NCBI RefSeq assembly: GCF_001642735.1
Contig: NZ_LWHM01000016.1
Span: forward strand, 62,001 to 126,000
DNA from: Pseudohongiella nitratireducens
GTDB taxonomy: Bacteria; Pseudomonadota; Gammaproteobacteria; Pseudomonadales; Pseudohongiellaceae
Length of the DNA: 64,000 nt
Direction of reading: 5' to 3'
The first letter of the stretch is position 1. The number at the start of each line of letters is the position of its first letter. The translations under genes were made by a program, and so were the position numbers. This document shows positions 8,600-19,652 of the stretch, one piece after another. The notes under the pieces are model-generated. The model was given only the letters and a program-made list of their open reading frames with translations. It made no database searches and was not told where the DNA came from.

Positions 8600-11455
8600 A
8601 TGAAACCATCGCAACCAGCGAAGACGCTGCTGTTGACGCTTAGTATTATTGCCGCCAACCAGTCATTTGCTCAGCAGACACAGGAAAACAGTGAATCCGA
8701 AGGCGACATAGAGGAAGTCGTCGTTACCGGTTCGTTTATTCGCAACAGTCAGTTCACCAATGCATCCCCGATAGAAACCATTACCACAGACGACATCTGG
8801 CAGTCAGGTGCAGCCAACCTGGGCGAATACATCCGCGACCTGCCCTACATGGAAAACATCGACACAGTCGCCAACACCCTGGATGCAGGTGACGGTCAGC
8901 AGGATTCCAACTCTGCCCGGTTCAACCTGCGCGGCCTGGGTGTTGATTCCACGTTAACCCTGATGGATGGCCGTCGTACCGCCAATGCTGGTGCTGTTTC
9001 CAGCCTGTTGCCCAGCATTGCCCAGCAAACCATTGAAATCGTTACCGATGGCGGTGCCGCTCTGTATGGCGCCGATGCCGTTGCAGGTGTCGCCAACATC
9101 ATCCCTTATAAAGAATTTGAAGGGGTCCGCGCCAGAACCTATTACAAACGCGACGGTCGTGGCGGTACCGAACAAAGCTCCGTAGAACTGATGACAGGCC
9201 TGAGCTTTGATAACATTGGTGTTAACTGGGTAGGTGCGTTTGAGTACTCAGATCGAACTGCACTGACTGCTGGGGAGCGACCTCGCTATCTCAGGATTGC
9301 TGACCAGGACTCCTCCTATGGCAACCCGGGTGCATGGCAAACCTGGAATAACTTTTTTTCCGGCCAAGGCAGTGCTCGTGACCCCAGCTGTGAAACCTTT
9401 AACGATGGCAATGAGGATTTAGGCCAGATTGGAGCCTTACCCAGTGGTACACCAGCTTCGTTGAATCGTTGCTTTCTATATTACGGAGAGTGGCAGGACT
9501 TCGCCCGCCCGTCCGTCAATTATACGCTGTTCAACAACTTCACCTATGAACCAGCTGACTGGCTGACACTGGAATTCCAGATGAGCCATAACTACAGAGA
9601 ATCCCAGTTGGTCAGCTCACCCAGTAACGCTGTCACACCAAGACCAAACCAGCAACTGCTCCGAGTCCCGGAAAACCACCCGGCTAACCCGTTTAGTCGT
9701 GACGTCATGCCATATTTCTGGCGCCCGTTCACGAAAATTGGCACCTTGCCCAGCGTCACGGAAGGCAACGGTTACATGAGAACGGTTTATTCCTATTACA
9801 CCGATTCCTACAAGTTCGGCGGCACATTCGATATCGCTGACACGACCTGGCAGGGTGAAAGCTGGGTCGGTTACCAGCAATACCGTCGTGACATTTACGA
9901 TGATGCGTATTCACTGACCAGGATGTCAGCCGCATTGCGCGGAGAGGGGGGACCGAACGGGAACGAATGGTTCAATCCCTTTGGTTCAGCAGACCCCCGA
10001 TCACCCGACTACATCGCTGGCGTAACTGATAATAGCCAACAGTTGGTAGACTGGCTGGTAGTGCCGAACTACTATGAGGTCGACCGTTCCCGCCTGGCTT
10101 ACTGGGATACCGTTTTCAATGGTGAAGTCATTGATATTCCAAGCGGTACAATTCTGGCGGCTGCAGGGTTTCAATTCCGTAAGGAACGTGACTGGAGCAA
10201 CAATAACCCGCTGGCCGTGGCGCGTGACAACCTGACTTCAGACATCACTGCCTATATTGACCCGATTGAGGCGCGCGACTCCAATGTACGCTCCGCCTTT
10301 GTTGAGCTGGAGATCCCTTTCTTCCAGGACACCTTCATGGGCTCCATGGGCCTGAAGGCCGCTGCCCGACACGAGGACTTCTACACCCTGGGTTACAGCA
10401 CCACCAAGCCCAAAGCCTCGCTGCTATGGGAACTGCGAGACAGCCTCTCGCTGCGTGCCAGTTATGGTGAATCATTCCTGGCACCATCGGCCACACAACT
10501 GCGGCCAGCGATCCAGGAAAACTGTACCGATGTCCCTGATGATGACCCGGATCCGATTACCGGCGAATCCATGAATGGACGCCCTAGCTGTTCGTCAGGT
10601 AATCCCAACCTGTTGCCGGAATCGTCCGAGATCGTTAACTTCGGTGTGACCTGGGAGCCTATTGACGGCCTGAGTATCAATCTGGATTACCAGGAAATTG
10701 AATACGTTGACAAAATCGAGTCACTGGTCAGTGATGAGGTCACGGCTGTTCAGTTCCAGGATTTTCTGGCGGCCACTTCGTTTACCGAAGACACCTATGA
10801 CACCAGCAACCCGGACCATGTGGTCCAGGGGGTCGCCTGGGTCCTGGCTAACCCCAACCCGCTGGTTGAGCGTTTTGCCGACGGCAGAGTTGATGCCATC
10901 ATCCGGGCACCTGTCAACTATGCGGCCCAGTATGTGGAAGGCTTTGATCTGCGTATGCGCTACGGCTTTGACTACCGGGACTGGGGTAACTTCAGTGTCA
11001 GTCTGAATGGCAACTACTATACCCGTTGGGAATATCAGCAATCACCCACCTCACCGATTCAGGATGCTCGCGGATTCTCCAACTCTGCGACAGGGTTTGC
11101 GCCACCGATCTCCAAGTGGAAAGGCACCTTCAGCCTTAATTGGTTCAACATGAATCATTCTGCCGGTATTACGACACGTTACCTGGATGAAATGATTTAT
11201 GATGAAACAACGTCAACCATTGGCTATGACCTGGCTGATTTTCCCAAGATTCGGGCTATCACCAAAATGGATGCACGCTACTCCTACCGTTTCTCAGTCG
11301 ATCGACTGGTCGAAGCGGATGCGCGACTGACTGTGGGCATCAATAATGTGTTTGATCGCATGGCCCAGCGTTTGCCACAGGCAGGGGGTATGGAGACACG
11401 GGTTGATGATCCTTTCGGTCGACAGTTCTATGTGTCGCTGGATTTTGATTTGTGA
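8600..11455 (+). CDS. TonB-dependent outer-membrane receptor
   Basis: An outer-membrane beta-barrel that imports a substrate using TonB energy. The 951-residue protein starts with a signal peptide (cleavage near residue 25, after SFA), then DIEEVVVTGSFIRNS at about 36-50, a TonB-box and plug-entry signature. The plug domain shows NLRGLG, LMDGRRTANAG and TDGGAALYGADAVAGVANI. The remainder is a barrel of alternating strands ending in aromatic FYVSLDFDL. The Met at 8600 has GAGAGGA just upstream and gives a proper signal peptide; an upstream TTG reading is not needed. The receptor belongs to the large-barrel VVVTGSxIR family common in marine gammaproteobacteria, where substrates are often plant- or alga-derived compounds. 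The ligand cannot be read from sequence, and no siderophore gene is nearby. Confidence 0.9.
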   Translation: MKPSQPAKTLLLTLSIIAANQSFAQQTQENSESEGDIEEVVVTGSFIRNSQFTNASPIETITTDDIWQSGAANLGEYIRDLPYMENIDTVANTLDAGDGQQDSNSARFNLRGLGVDSTLTLMDGRRTANAGAVSSLLPSIAQQTIEIVTDGGAALYGADAVAGVANIIPYKEFEGVRARTYYKRDGRGGTEQSSVELMTGLSFDNIGVNWVGAFEYSDRTALTAGERPRYLRIADQDSSYGNPGAWQTWNNFFSGQGSARDPSCETFNDGNEDLGQIGALPSGTPASLNRCFLYYGEWQDFARPSVNYTLFNNFTYEPADWLTLEFQMSHNYRESQLVSSPSNAVTPRPNQQLLRVPENHPANPFSRDVMPYFWRPFTKIGTLPSVTEGNGYMRTVYSYYTDSYKFGGTFDIADTTWQGESWVGYQQYRRDIYDDAYSLTRMSAALRGEGGPNGNEWFNPFGSADPRSPDYIAGVTDNSQQLVDWLVVPNYYEVDRSRLAYWDTVFNGEVIDIPSGTILAAAGFQFRKERDWSNNNPLAVARDNLTSDITAYIDPIEARDSNVRSAFVELEIPFFQDTFMGSMGLKAAARHEDFYTLGYSTTKPKASLLWELRDSLSLRASYGESFLAPSATQLRPAIQENCTDVPDDDPDPITGESMNGRPSCSSGNPNLLPESSEIVNFGVTWEPIDGLSINLDYQEIEYVDKIESLVSDEVTAVQFQDFLAATSFTEDTYDTSNPDHVVQGVAWVLANPNPLVERFADGRVDAIIRAPVNYAAQYVEGFDLRMRYGFDYRDWGNFSVSLNGNYYTRWEYQQSPTSPIQDARGFSNSATGFAPPISKWKGTFSLNWFNMNHSAGITTRYLDEMIYDETTSTIGYDLADFPKIRAITKMDARYSYRFSVDRLVEADARLTVGINNVFDRMAQRLPQAGGMETRVDDPFGRQFYVSLDFDL

Positions 11456-11568
11456 GCTTAGCGCTGTAGTGGTCAGGTAGTCGGCGGTCAGGGCACAACC
11501 TCAAGTGTCGCAGCCGCCCACTGCCTAGCATCGCTCGCCAGGGGGTCGAAAACTCGGGTGAGGGGTGC

Positions 11569-11737
11569 GGTCAGGGCATCATAGACCAGAGTGCAGACGA
11601 CCGCAGCACATCGGGCGTCGCTCGGCGGGCGGAAACTCAGCCTGACGGCTTCAGACAGTCCGCCCGCTTTTTCGAGCGACGCCCGATATGCTCAACGCGG
11701 TCTTACTGTCTGCACTCTGATCTATGATGCCCTGCCC
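11569..11737. repeat. 169-bp imperfect inverted repeat (long hairpin)
   Basis: The outer arms 11574-11598 and 11708-11732 match at 24 of 25 positions and extend outward a few bases with a mismatch. Middle arms 11610-11624 (ATCGGGCGTCGCTCG) and 11673-11687 match perfectly, as do inner arms GCGGGCGG (11625-11632) and CCGCCCGC (11660-11667). The loop is about 27 bases. No transposase is present. It could be a non-autonomous inverted-repeat element, a REP/BIME-like unit or a structured RNA. The open frame running through it (11591-11776) is a by-product of the repeat. Confidence 0.75.
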
Positions 11738-11802
11738 TTGTGCCATGTTTGCTGTTTTCGCGCTCACTGGGAATAGAGCCCGACCTGGTGCACAAACAAA
11801 AC

Positions 11803-11839
11803 AAAAAAGGGAGTCAGCTCTATGCTGGCTCCCTTTTTT
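11803..11839. terminator. Bidirectional intrinsic terminator
   Basis: Arms AAAAAAGGGAGTCAGC (11803-11818) and GCTGGCTCCCTTTTTT (11824-11839) form a 16-bp stem with one T-G wobble and a 5-base loop. The A-run and T-run make it usable on both strands, separating the TonB receptor side from the convergent hydrolase gene. It lies in the 446-bp gap 11456-11901, which otherwise contains only the inverted repeat. Confidence 0.88.
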
Positions 11840-11901
11840 GTGATTGTGTCATTTCTTGCACAGCTATGAATGCTGCATTTTTTATTGGCTTTGCTTTGGA
11901 C

Positions 11902-12930
11902 TTACCAGTCCGTCGCCGCCGTATCAGGGTCAGAGCTCAGGAAAGCGACCAGGTCGGCGTGATACTCTTCCGGCAGATCCAGGTGAGGGTTATGTCCGAT
12001 GCCTGGGTACTGGTGAATATCCGCGTTTGGCAGCGTTTCGGCAATGTATTGCGAGCGCTCTGCGAACCCGGGGGACAGGCGATCATCCTGGCCACCTAAC
12101 AAGATGGCTTTTGTTTCGATATGCTGCCAGTCATAAACGACCGGATCAAAATACAGAATGCCTTGCTGCCAGGCGCGAATGCGAGCCAGTAATGGCCACT
12201 CTTCGCTCATCAACTGACCATACTGGATGCGCACGAATTCCATGTACTCCGATTTGATCGCGCCATTGTAGTAGCGCATGTGATTCGCCAGGATAGACTG
12301 ATAGGAAGTGGACTCTTCCAGCTGCGCGGCTCGCTCATGGATGTCTGTCCATGGGCGACCAGGGCGAGAGTCGTTCATACCGATCTGGTTGACCAGCACC
12401 ATATGTGTGGTTGTTTCGGGATAGGTCATGGTGAAGCGGGCTGCCAGCATGCCACCCATGGAGTGACCCACGATACCGGTTTTTTCAATACCCAGGTGAT
12501 CTAACAGTTTCTTACTGTCAGACGCAAAAATATGCAGGTTATAAGGGATATCCATCTTTGAAGATTTGCCGTAGCCCACACGGTCCGGCACGACAACACG
12601 GAAGCCAGCTTCTGCCAGTGCTTCAATGGTTGGCGCAAACCCGATACCACCGAAATTCATGCCGTGGAACAGCATGACATTCAGGCCATTGGCTGGTCCG
12701 GTAGGCGCAACATCCATATAGGCCATTTTGCCGTTTTTACCAAAATGTGTCACATCCAGAAATTCAACAGGATAGGGGTATTCCACTTCCTCCTGCATTA
12801 TCGAAATAGGACCCCAGTCATCGGGGGCTTCGCTGGGCGGTGTATAGTCGCTCTGCGCGCTGGCAGATACGCTTAAAAACAGTGTTAATGACAGACCGAT
12901 ACTTTGGCGCCATAGACTTGAGATCGACAT
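11902..12930 (-). CDS. Secreted alpha/beta hydrolase
   Basis: A 342-residue serine hydrolase with an N-terminal signal peptide (cleavage near ASAQ, residue 26), so it acts in the periplasm or outside. The alpha/beta hydrolase triad is visible: nucleophile Ser157 in GHSMGG, acid Asp282 or Asp283 in GGQDDRLSP, and His313 in GIGHNPH. The oxyanion-region HGMNFGG lies near residue 89. The substrate cannot be deduced; relatives include esterases, epoxide hydrolases and lactonases. It is convergent with the TonB receptor, separated by the terminator. A functional link (imported product or released substrate) is only a guess from proximity. Confidence 0.85.
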   Translation of the reverse strand: MSISSLWRQSIGLSLTLFLSVSASAQSDYTPPSEAPDDWGPISIMQEEVEYPYPVEFLDVTHFGKNGKMAYMDVAPTGPANGLNVMLFHGMNFGGIGFAPTIEALAEAGFRVVVPDRVGYGKSSKMDIPYNLHIFASDSKKLLDHLGIEKTGIVGHSMGGMLAARFTMTYPETTTHMVLVNQIGMNDSRPGRPWTDIHERAAQLEESTSYQSILANHMRYYNGAIKSEYMEFVRIQYGQLMSEEWPLLARIRAWQQGILYFDPVVYDWQHIETKAILLGGQDDRLSPGFAERSQYIAETLPNADIHQYPGIGHNPHLDLPEEYHADLVAFLSSDPDTAATDW

Positions 12931-13075
12931 AGATTATCCTCTTCTATTGTTATTACTGGTACTTATCTACAACTTACTTTCAACATTCAATTATTATTGT
13001 ATGGATCATAGGGTAGTCGAGTTGGCAGTGTATCTCATCTGAAATACATTACCAGCATCATGAAAATCCCCTGTG

Positions 13076-14800
13076 CTACCGGGCCAGCTTCATCCCGATT
13101 TTCCGAACCTGGCCATCAGCCATATCTACCACTGTCCAGATAAAACCCTGCCACTCGAACTGATCTCCCAACACAGGCTTGCCTCCCAGACGACGTGTCA
13201 GGAAATCACCAATACTCAGCTCCACCACTTTTTCATCTGGCTTGAGGCCGTAAATAGGCACCAGATCACGGATTTTAGCCTGGGCATCCAGGACAAAGTC
13301 GGCAAAAAACGTCTCATCAACATCACGTGTTGGTGCTTCACTAAACAGTTTGCCTAACGCGGGCAGATCATACTCATGGCCAACAATACACAGAATGTCA
13401 TCAGCCAGCAGCCGCGTGCTACCTGTGGGATGTAATAATTCGCGTCCACGGAACAGTGCTGCGATGCGGGTCCCTTCAGGCATTCGCAAACCTCGCAACT
13501 CTCGGCCAATACACCATTTTTCCGGCCCCAGGCGGTAGACAAACAACTCCCAGTCACTGGTTGGGTGTATTTCCAGCCCCGCGCGCGAAATGGGTTGCGG
13601 CTGTGAGGGTATTTTCACCCGAGCCAGTCGTGTCGCCAGTGGTATCGAACTGCCCTGTACAACCAGGGAGACCATCACCACAAAAAACGCCAAGTTGAAA
13701 TACAGCTGCGCATCTTCCAGTCCTGCCATGACAGGATACACCGCGAGTATAATGGGCACCGCGCCACGCAAGCCCAGCCATGAGATATACAGCCGTTCCC
13801 GCAAGTTGAAGCGCTGAAACAGCGCCAGACTACCCAACACGGCAAGTGGTCTGGCAATGAGGATCATCCATAACGCCAACACCAGCCCGGGCAGCATGAT
13901 TGGCAGCAGATCTGATGGTGTCAGCAACAAGCCCAGAATCAGGAACATGCTGATCTGGCTCAGCCAGGCCAGCCCGTCAAATACACTGAGGATGGATGCG
14001 CGACTGCGCAGTGGTCGATTGCCCAGATAAAGACCACAAAGATAAATCGCCAGGAAACCGCTGCCACCCAGCATAGAGGTTGTGGCGAAAACGACCAGCC
14101 CGCCACTCAGTGCCAGTAACGGATACAGGCCATTGGCCAGGACAGAGCGATTTACCAGGTGCAATAACAGAAAACCGGAAAGTCCACCCAGCAGAATGCC
14201 CAGGCCAAACTGCTGAACCAGCATGATCAACATGGAAATAAGATGACTGTCAGGGCTGCTTTGAACGCTGGCCAGCACCTCGATCAAGGCAACGGTCAGA
14301 AAGATCGCCATGGGGTCGTTGCTTCCGGACTCAATCTCGAGCGTCGCGCGAACCCGCTCGTTGATATTGCGCCCCCCCAGCAAGGAGAATACGGCAGCAG
14401 CATCAGTGGAAGCGACGATGCCACCGATCAACAGGCCCTGAATCCAGTCAAGGTTAAACAACCAGGCAGCCATAAAACCGGTCAGGCCGGCAGTAATGAC
14501 AACACCCACTGTCGCTAGCGATAATGCTGGCCAGAGGGCTACCTTGAACGATGCAACCCGGGTACGCATACCACCATCAAAAAGGATAATGGCAAGGGCA
14601 AGATTACTGGCGATAAAGGCCAGTGAGTAATCGTCGAACTGGATGCCGCCAATCCCTTCCTCACCGGCAAGAATCCCGACTCCCAGAAAAATGACCAGGA
14701 TAGGGATACCAAAACGGGAAGACAGGGCACTGACCAGTACACTGAATCCCACCAGCAAGGCGCCAATGAGAAACAGTGTATTCATTGTCAGTAAATCCAT
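13076..14800 (-). CDS. nhaP2: K+(or Na+)/H+ antiporter, CvrA/NhaP2 type
   Basis: An inner-membrane cation/proton antiporter of the CPA1 family with a C-terminal cytoplasmic regulatory portion. The first roughly 390 residues contain about a dozen hydrophobic segments and family signatures close to E. coli Cvr[46 protein letters not shown] and the ion-site ESGSNDPMA. After the membrane part comes a TrkA_C-like stretch (about 420-490) and a CorC/HlyC-like end. The start at 14800 has AGGAG upstream; a seven-residue longer version has poorer support. It is the last gene of the minus-strand block after purA and probably handles potassium homeostasis. Confidence 0.9.
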   Translation of the reverse strand: MDLLTMNTLFLIGALLVGFSVLVSALSSRFGIPILVIFLGVGILAGEEGIGGIQFDDYSLAFIASNLALAIILFDGGMRTRVASFKVALWPALSLATVGVVITAGLTGFMAAWLFNLDWIQGLLIGGIVASTDAAAVFSLLGGRNINERVRATLEIESGSNDPMAIFLTVALIEVLASVQSSPDSHLISMLIMLVQQFGLGILLGGLSGFLLLHLVNRSVLANGLYPLLALSGGLVVFATTSMLGGSGFLAIYLCGLYLGNRPLRSRASILSVFDGLAWLSQISMFLILGLLLTPSDLLPIMLPGLVLALWMILIARPLAVLGSLALFQRFNLRERLYISWLGLRGAVPIILAVYPVMAGLEDAQLYFNLAFFVVMVSLVVQGSSIPLATRLARVKIPSQPQPISRAGLEIHPTSDWELFVYRLGPEKWCIGRELRGLRMPEGTRIAALFRGRELLHPTGSTRLLADDILCIVGHEYDLPALGKLFSEAPTRDVDETFFADFVLDAQAKIRDLVPIYGLKPDEKVVELSIGDFLTRRLGGKPVLGDQFEWQGFIWTVVDMADGQVRKIGMKLAR

Positions 14801-14878
14801 GGCAGCTCCTGAGCACGTCAAGGACTGGCAGGCATAAGGTTCACGCCCAGCGCCGATCCACGACCGGGCCAGTAATGA

Positions 14879-16171
<1,293 letters not shown>

Positions 16172-16206
16172 TCAATTTCTCTGTTTGCAATTAAAAATCT
16201 CTTAAC

Positions 16207-17400
16207 TTAAATAGTAACCAGCTGCCAGCCACCTTCCGGGGCCGCGACAATGCGCCGATCACAGCTCAGCTCTTTAAGCAGCGCTGCATCTGCCTCACCC
16301 TCATCCAGGTGAGTAATCACAACCTCGCCCTGTCGACGCAGGTCCTCGACCATGGTTTGCAGCGCAGCATCATCTTCATCCGGCGCAAGAATGGATGCCG
16401 GGCGACGCACCTCGAGCGAACTTAGCCGCGCCAGGATTTTGAGGTCCGCATCAAAACCAGACGCTGGCCTGGCTCGTCCGTAGGCCTGGCCGATTTCATC
16501 GTACCGGCCACCTTTGGCCACTGCACGGCCATAACCGGGCGTATAGGCGGCAAACACCGTACCGGTGTGATATTGGTAACCCCGTAACTCGGACAAATCA
16601 AATCCAAGTGAGTGATCTGGCAAGCGCTTTTGCACAGCTTCCGCCGTTTTCCGTAGCTCGTCCAGCGCCTGCCTGACTTGCGGCGGTGCATGCGCCAATA
16701 CTTGCTCGGCTTCGTCCAGCACTGTTATGTCACCACTGAGGCGGCACAGTCCCTTCAGCATTCTCGCCAGATTAATATTCTCTACCTGCTCATCCAGCCA
16801 GATATCAATATCCGCAAAGGCCTTGCGTTGCACTGCATCAAACAGTTCGGCCTCCTGCTCAGCCTCCAGCTCAGCCGCTGCAACCAGGCCGCGAAACAGT
16901 CCCACATGCCCCAGTACAATATGCTGCGGGCCAATACCGGCCTGGCTTAATGTTCTCGACATCAGCACAATCAATTCAACATCCGCACTCACTGAGGCAG
17001 AGCCAAAAAGTTCAGCGCCTATGCGAATTGGTACACGTGAGGTTAGCAGGCCGCGTGGCCGGGTATGAACAACGCTATCGGCATAACAAAGTCTTGCCGG
17101 ACCATTGCGATGCATGTTGCGGGCGTCAATACGGGCAACCTGTGGCGTAATATCCGCCCGCAGCCCCATCATGCGCCCACTCATCTGGTCAGTTAACTTG
17201 AAGGTGTGCAAATCAAGGTCATGTGAGGAGCCAACCAGCAGTGAATCCAGGTATTCAATCAGTGGTGTTACAACCAGTTCGTAACCCCAGCTCTGGTACA
17301 GGTCCAGTATATCCCTGCGCAACGTTTCCAGCTTAAGTGCCTGGGGCGGCAAAACTTCCTCGACCCCTTCAGGCAAAAGCCAGCGGTCAGCGCTTTTCAT
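16207..17400 (-). CDS. hisZ: ATP phosphoribosyltransferase regulatory subunit
   Basis: A histidyl-tRNA-synthetase-like protein that lacks tRNA charging and instead activates the short-form HisG in histidine biosynthesis. The 397-residue protein has class II synthetase-type motifs: WGYELVVTPLIEYLDSLL near residue 40, MGLRADITPQVARI near 80, then YHTGTVFAAYTPGYGRAVAKGGRYDEI in the C-terminal half. The position between hflC and purA is the usual place for hisZ in Pseudomonas-like genomes and separates it from true hisS. The start Met-Lys-Ser-Ala-Asp-Arg-Trp-Leu-Leu-Pro-Glu-Gly matches the family N-terminus. Confidence 0.95.
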   Translation of the reverse strand: MKSADRWLLPEGVEEVLPPQALKLETLRRDILDLYQSWGYELVVTPLIEYLDSLLVGSSHDLDLHTFKLTDQMSGRMMGLRADITPQVARIDARNMHRNGPARLCYADSVVHTRPRGLLTSRVPIRIGAELFGSASVSADVELIVLMSRTLSQAGIGPQHIVLGHVGLFRGLVAAAELEAEQEAELFDAVQRKAFADIDIWLDEQVENINLARMLKGLCRLSGDITVLDEAEQVLAHAPPQVRQALDELRKTAEAVQKRLPDHSLGFDLSELRGYQYHTGTVFAAYTPGYGRAVAKGGRYDEIGQAYGRARPASGFDADLKILARLSSLEVRRPASILAPDEDDAALQTMVEDLRRQGEVVITHLDEGEADAALLKELSCDRRIVAAPEGGWQLVTI

Positions 17401-17469
17401 ATCAATACCCTGTGTATTTTGGTTCTATGCGGAGGTCGCCCGACAGCGGTCGCTATCGGGCGGAATATC

Positions 17470-18345
17470 TTATTGTTGTCCCTGTCCCTGCTCATTTTGC
17501 AGGTAACGGAAGTAATCGCTATCCGGCTCCAGTAACAGGATATCTCCTTTCGAAGAGAATGATCGCTGGTAGGAGTTCAGACTGCGGGTGAATGAGTAAA
17601 ACTCTTCATCCTTGGTAAAGGCTTCAGCGTATATAGAAGCTGCCTGAGCATCACCATCACCACGAATCCGTTCGGCATCGCGGTTGGCTTCTGCCAGCAG
17701 TACTGCTTCCTGACGATCCGCATCCGCCTGAATACCAATTGCTAGCTCATTACCGCGTGAACGTAATTGCTGTGCTTCACGCTGACGCTCTGACGTCATA
17801 CGTTCATAAACGGAAGAGCGCACGTCGTCAGGCAGGTCAATACGCTTCACACGCACATCAATGACAGCGATACCATACTCTTCACCACTGTAGGTATTGA
17901 GCTCATCAGTCAGCTCCATCATCAATGCATCACGCTCACCGGATACCACTTCCTGCAAATCACGCTCACCGAACTTGTTTCGCAGGCCATCGTTGATGCG
18001 CTGCGATAACAGGCTTCGGGCCCGAGCTTCATCACCGGAGGTGGCTGTATAAAAACGCTCCACATCCGTGATACGCCACATGGCGTAAGAGTCAACCAGC
18101 ACCGCTTTCTGCTCCAGTGTCAGAAAACGACGTGGCGTGGCATCGACGGTCAGAACACGACCATCGAATTTACGGACGGTATTCACATAAGGCAGCTTGA
18201 AATGCAGCCCGGGTTCAATATCGGCCCGAACCAGCTCACCAAATTGCAGCAATACAGCGCGCTCAGTTTCCTTGACCACAAACAGTGAGCTTGAACCCAG
18301 GATAACCAGAATCAGTACCAGTACGGCAGAAACAATACTTTTCAT
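17470..18345 (-). CDS. hflC: HflC, SPFH-domain modulator of FtsH protease
   Basis: Forms with HflK a large membrane complex facing the periplasm that encloses and restrains the FtsH protease. The 291 residues have one N-terminal membrane segment (about 3-22), then the SPFH/prohibitin domain with VVKETERAVLLQFGE near residue 25-38 and a long Ala/Glu/Arg-rich helical region (about 190-250, RQREAQQLRSRGNELA). It begins 2 bp after hflK and its ribosome site (GGAGA) lies at the hflK end, so the two are translationally linked. Confidence 0.97.
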   Translation of the reverse strand: MKSIVSAVLVLILVILGSSSLFVVKETERAVLLQFGELVRADIEPGLHFKLPYVNTVRKFDGRVLTVDATPRRFLTLEQKAVLVDSYAMWRITDVERFYTATSGDEARARSLLSQRINDGLRNKFGERDLQEVVSGERDALMMELTDELNTYSGEEYGIAVIDVRVKRIDLPDDVRSSVYERMTSERQREAQQLRSRGNELAIGIQADADRQEAVLLAEANRDAERIRGDGDAQAASIYAEAFTKDEEFYSFTRSLNSYQRSFSSKGDILLLEPDSDYFRYLQNEQGQGQQ

Positions 18346-18347
18346 GA

Positions 18348-19553
18348 TTACGGTCTCCTTGTCGAGGTTTGTGATGAACGCGAACGGTCGAAGCTGCTCT
18401 GGTTGTTCAACTGAGAGCTCAACTGATCAGCGATATCACGGATCTGCTGATCGTTCAGTTGCAGGCGTGAGCCCGCCCCGCTACCTGACTGGCTATTGCC
18501 GGTCTGCTGCATCAGCCTGTCCAGCGGCAGGTACATCATATTATTACTGCCTTCGGCATCAATCAGCACCTTGCTGGCGTTGGCGAGGACACCTTCAATC
18601 GCATCGATATACAGACGTTCACGTGTGACCTGGGGAGCCTGCTGATACTCAACCAGCAATTGGTCAAAGCGGCTCGCTTCACCCTCTGCCCGGTTAACCA
18701 CTTCATCGCGGTAAGCATTGGCCTGCTCAATAATGCGTTGTGCTTCACCACGAGCTTCCGGAATCACCCGGTTGGCATAGGCCAACGCCTGGTTCTGCGC
18801 TCGCTGCTCATCTTCCCGTGCTCGAATCACATCATCAAATGCGGCCTGTACCGCCTCTGGCGGTTGCGCATTCTCGACGTTAACCTGGGTAATCATGATG
18901 CCGGTACCATAGGTTTCCATGTAGCTTTGTGCACGTTCACGGATTTCCGCAGCAACCTGGGCACGCCCCTGGGTTAACACCTGATCCATGGTAGTACCAC
19001 CAACCACGTGGCGGACAGCAGACTCAATCGCCTGATCCAGCCCCAATTGCGGGTCTCGCACCTGGATAGTGTAATCAATGGGATCTTCGACGACATATTG
19101 TGTTGAAACCGCCACGGTAACGATATTTTCATCTGTGGTCAGCATATCATTCGAGTATGAGCGGGTATTGACCCGCGACACATTCACTTTTTCCACACTG
19201 TCAATCAATGGCGGGTTCCAGCGCAGACCTGGCATGACGACTTCGGGACGCAGTTCACCGAAGCGCATGACAACACCACGTTCGGCTTCATCAATGGTGT
19301 AGAAACCGCTTGCCGCCCAGGCAATAGCCGCCACCACGACGATGATCCCGGCCAGTCCTGCAGATGATCCTGACCCACCACTGGAGCCACTACTACCACC
19401 ACCTTTACGACCAAACAGGCCACCTAGCCGCTTGTTCAGTTTACGTAGTACTTCGTCCAGATCCGGTGGACCTTGATCACCACCGCGACCTCCGCCCCCA
19501 CTTCCCCAGGGGTCGTTGTCATTGCCCTTGTTACCTGGTTCATTCCAAGCCAT
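18348..19553 (-). CDS. hflK: HflK, SPFH-domain modulator of FtsH protease
   Basis: Partner of HflC in the FtsH-regulating membrane complex. The 401-residue protein has a Gly/Asp-rich cytoplasmic N-terminus (DPWGSGGGGRGGDQGP at about 14-29), a membrane segment near 69-86, the SPFH domain starting AERGVVMRFGE, then a helical region and a Ser/Gln/Asn-rich C-terminal tail. This layout is standard for HflK. GGAG precedes the start. It sits 99 bp after hflX, leaving room for an internal promoter. Confidence 0.97.
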   Translation of the reverse strand: MAWNEPGNKGNDNDPWGSGGGGRGGDQGPPDLDEVLRKLNKRLGGLFGRKGGGSSGSSGGSGSSAGLAGIIVVVAAIAWAASGFYTIDEAERGVVMRFGELRPEVVMPGLRWNPPLIDSVEKVNVSRVNTRSYSNDMLTTDENIVTVAVSTQYVVEDPIDYTIQVRDPQLGLDQAIESAVRHVVGGTTMDQVLTQGRAQVAAEIRERAQSYMETYGTGIMITQVNVENAQPPEAVQAAFDDVIRAREDEQRAQNQALAYANRVIPEARGEAQRIIEQANAYRDEVVNRAEGEASRFDQLLVEYQQAPQVTRERLYIDAIEGVLANASKVLIDAEGSNNMMYLPLDRLMQQTGNSQSGSGAGSRLQLNDQQIRDIADQLSSQLNNQSSFDRSRSSQTSTRRP

Positions 19554-19652
19554 TGTTTACTCCATAACCAGCAAATGCCGGCCAATTTTAACGAAATTTT
19601 ATGCAATTACCCAGTGATTTCCACGCAAATTCCAGCGATCTGCCAATCGACA

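Noticed and set aside
11591-11776. A 61-codon plus-strand frame inside the 169-bp inverted repeat
   Set aside because: It spans both arms and the loop of the repeat, lacks a ribosome site and family similarity; the repeat explains it.
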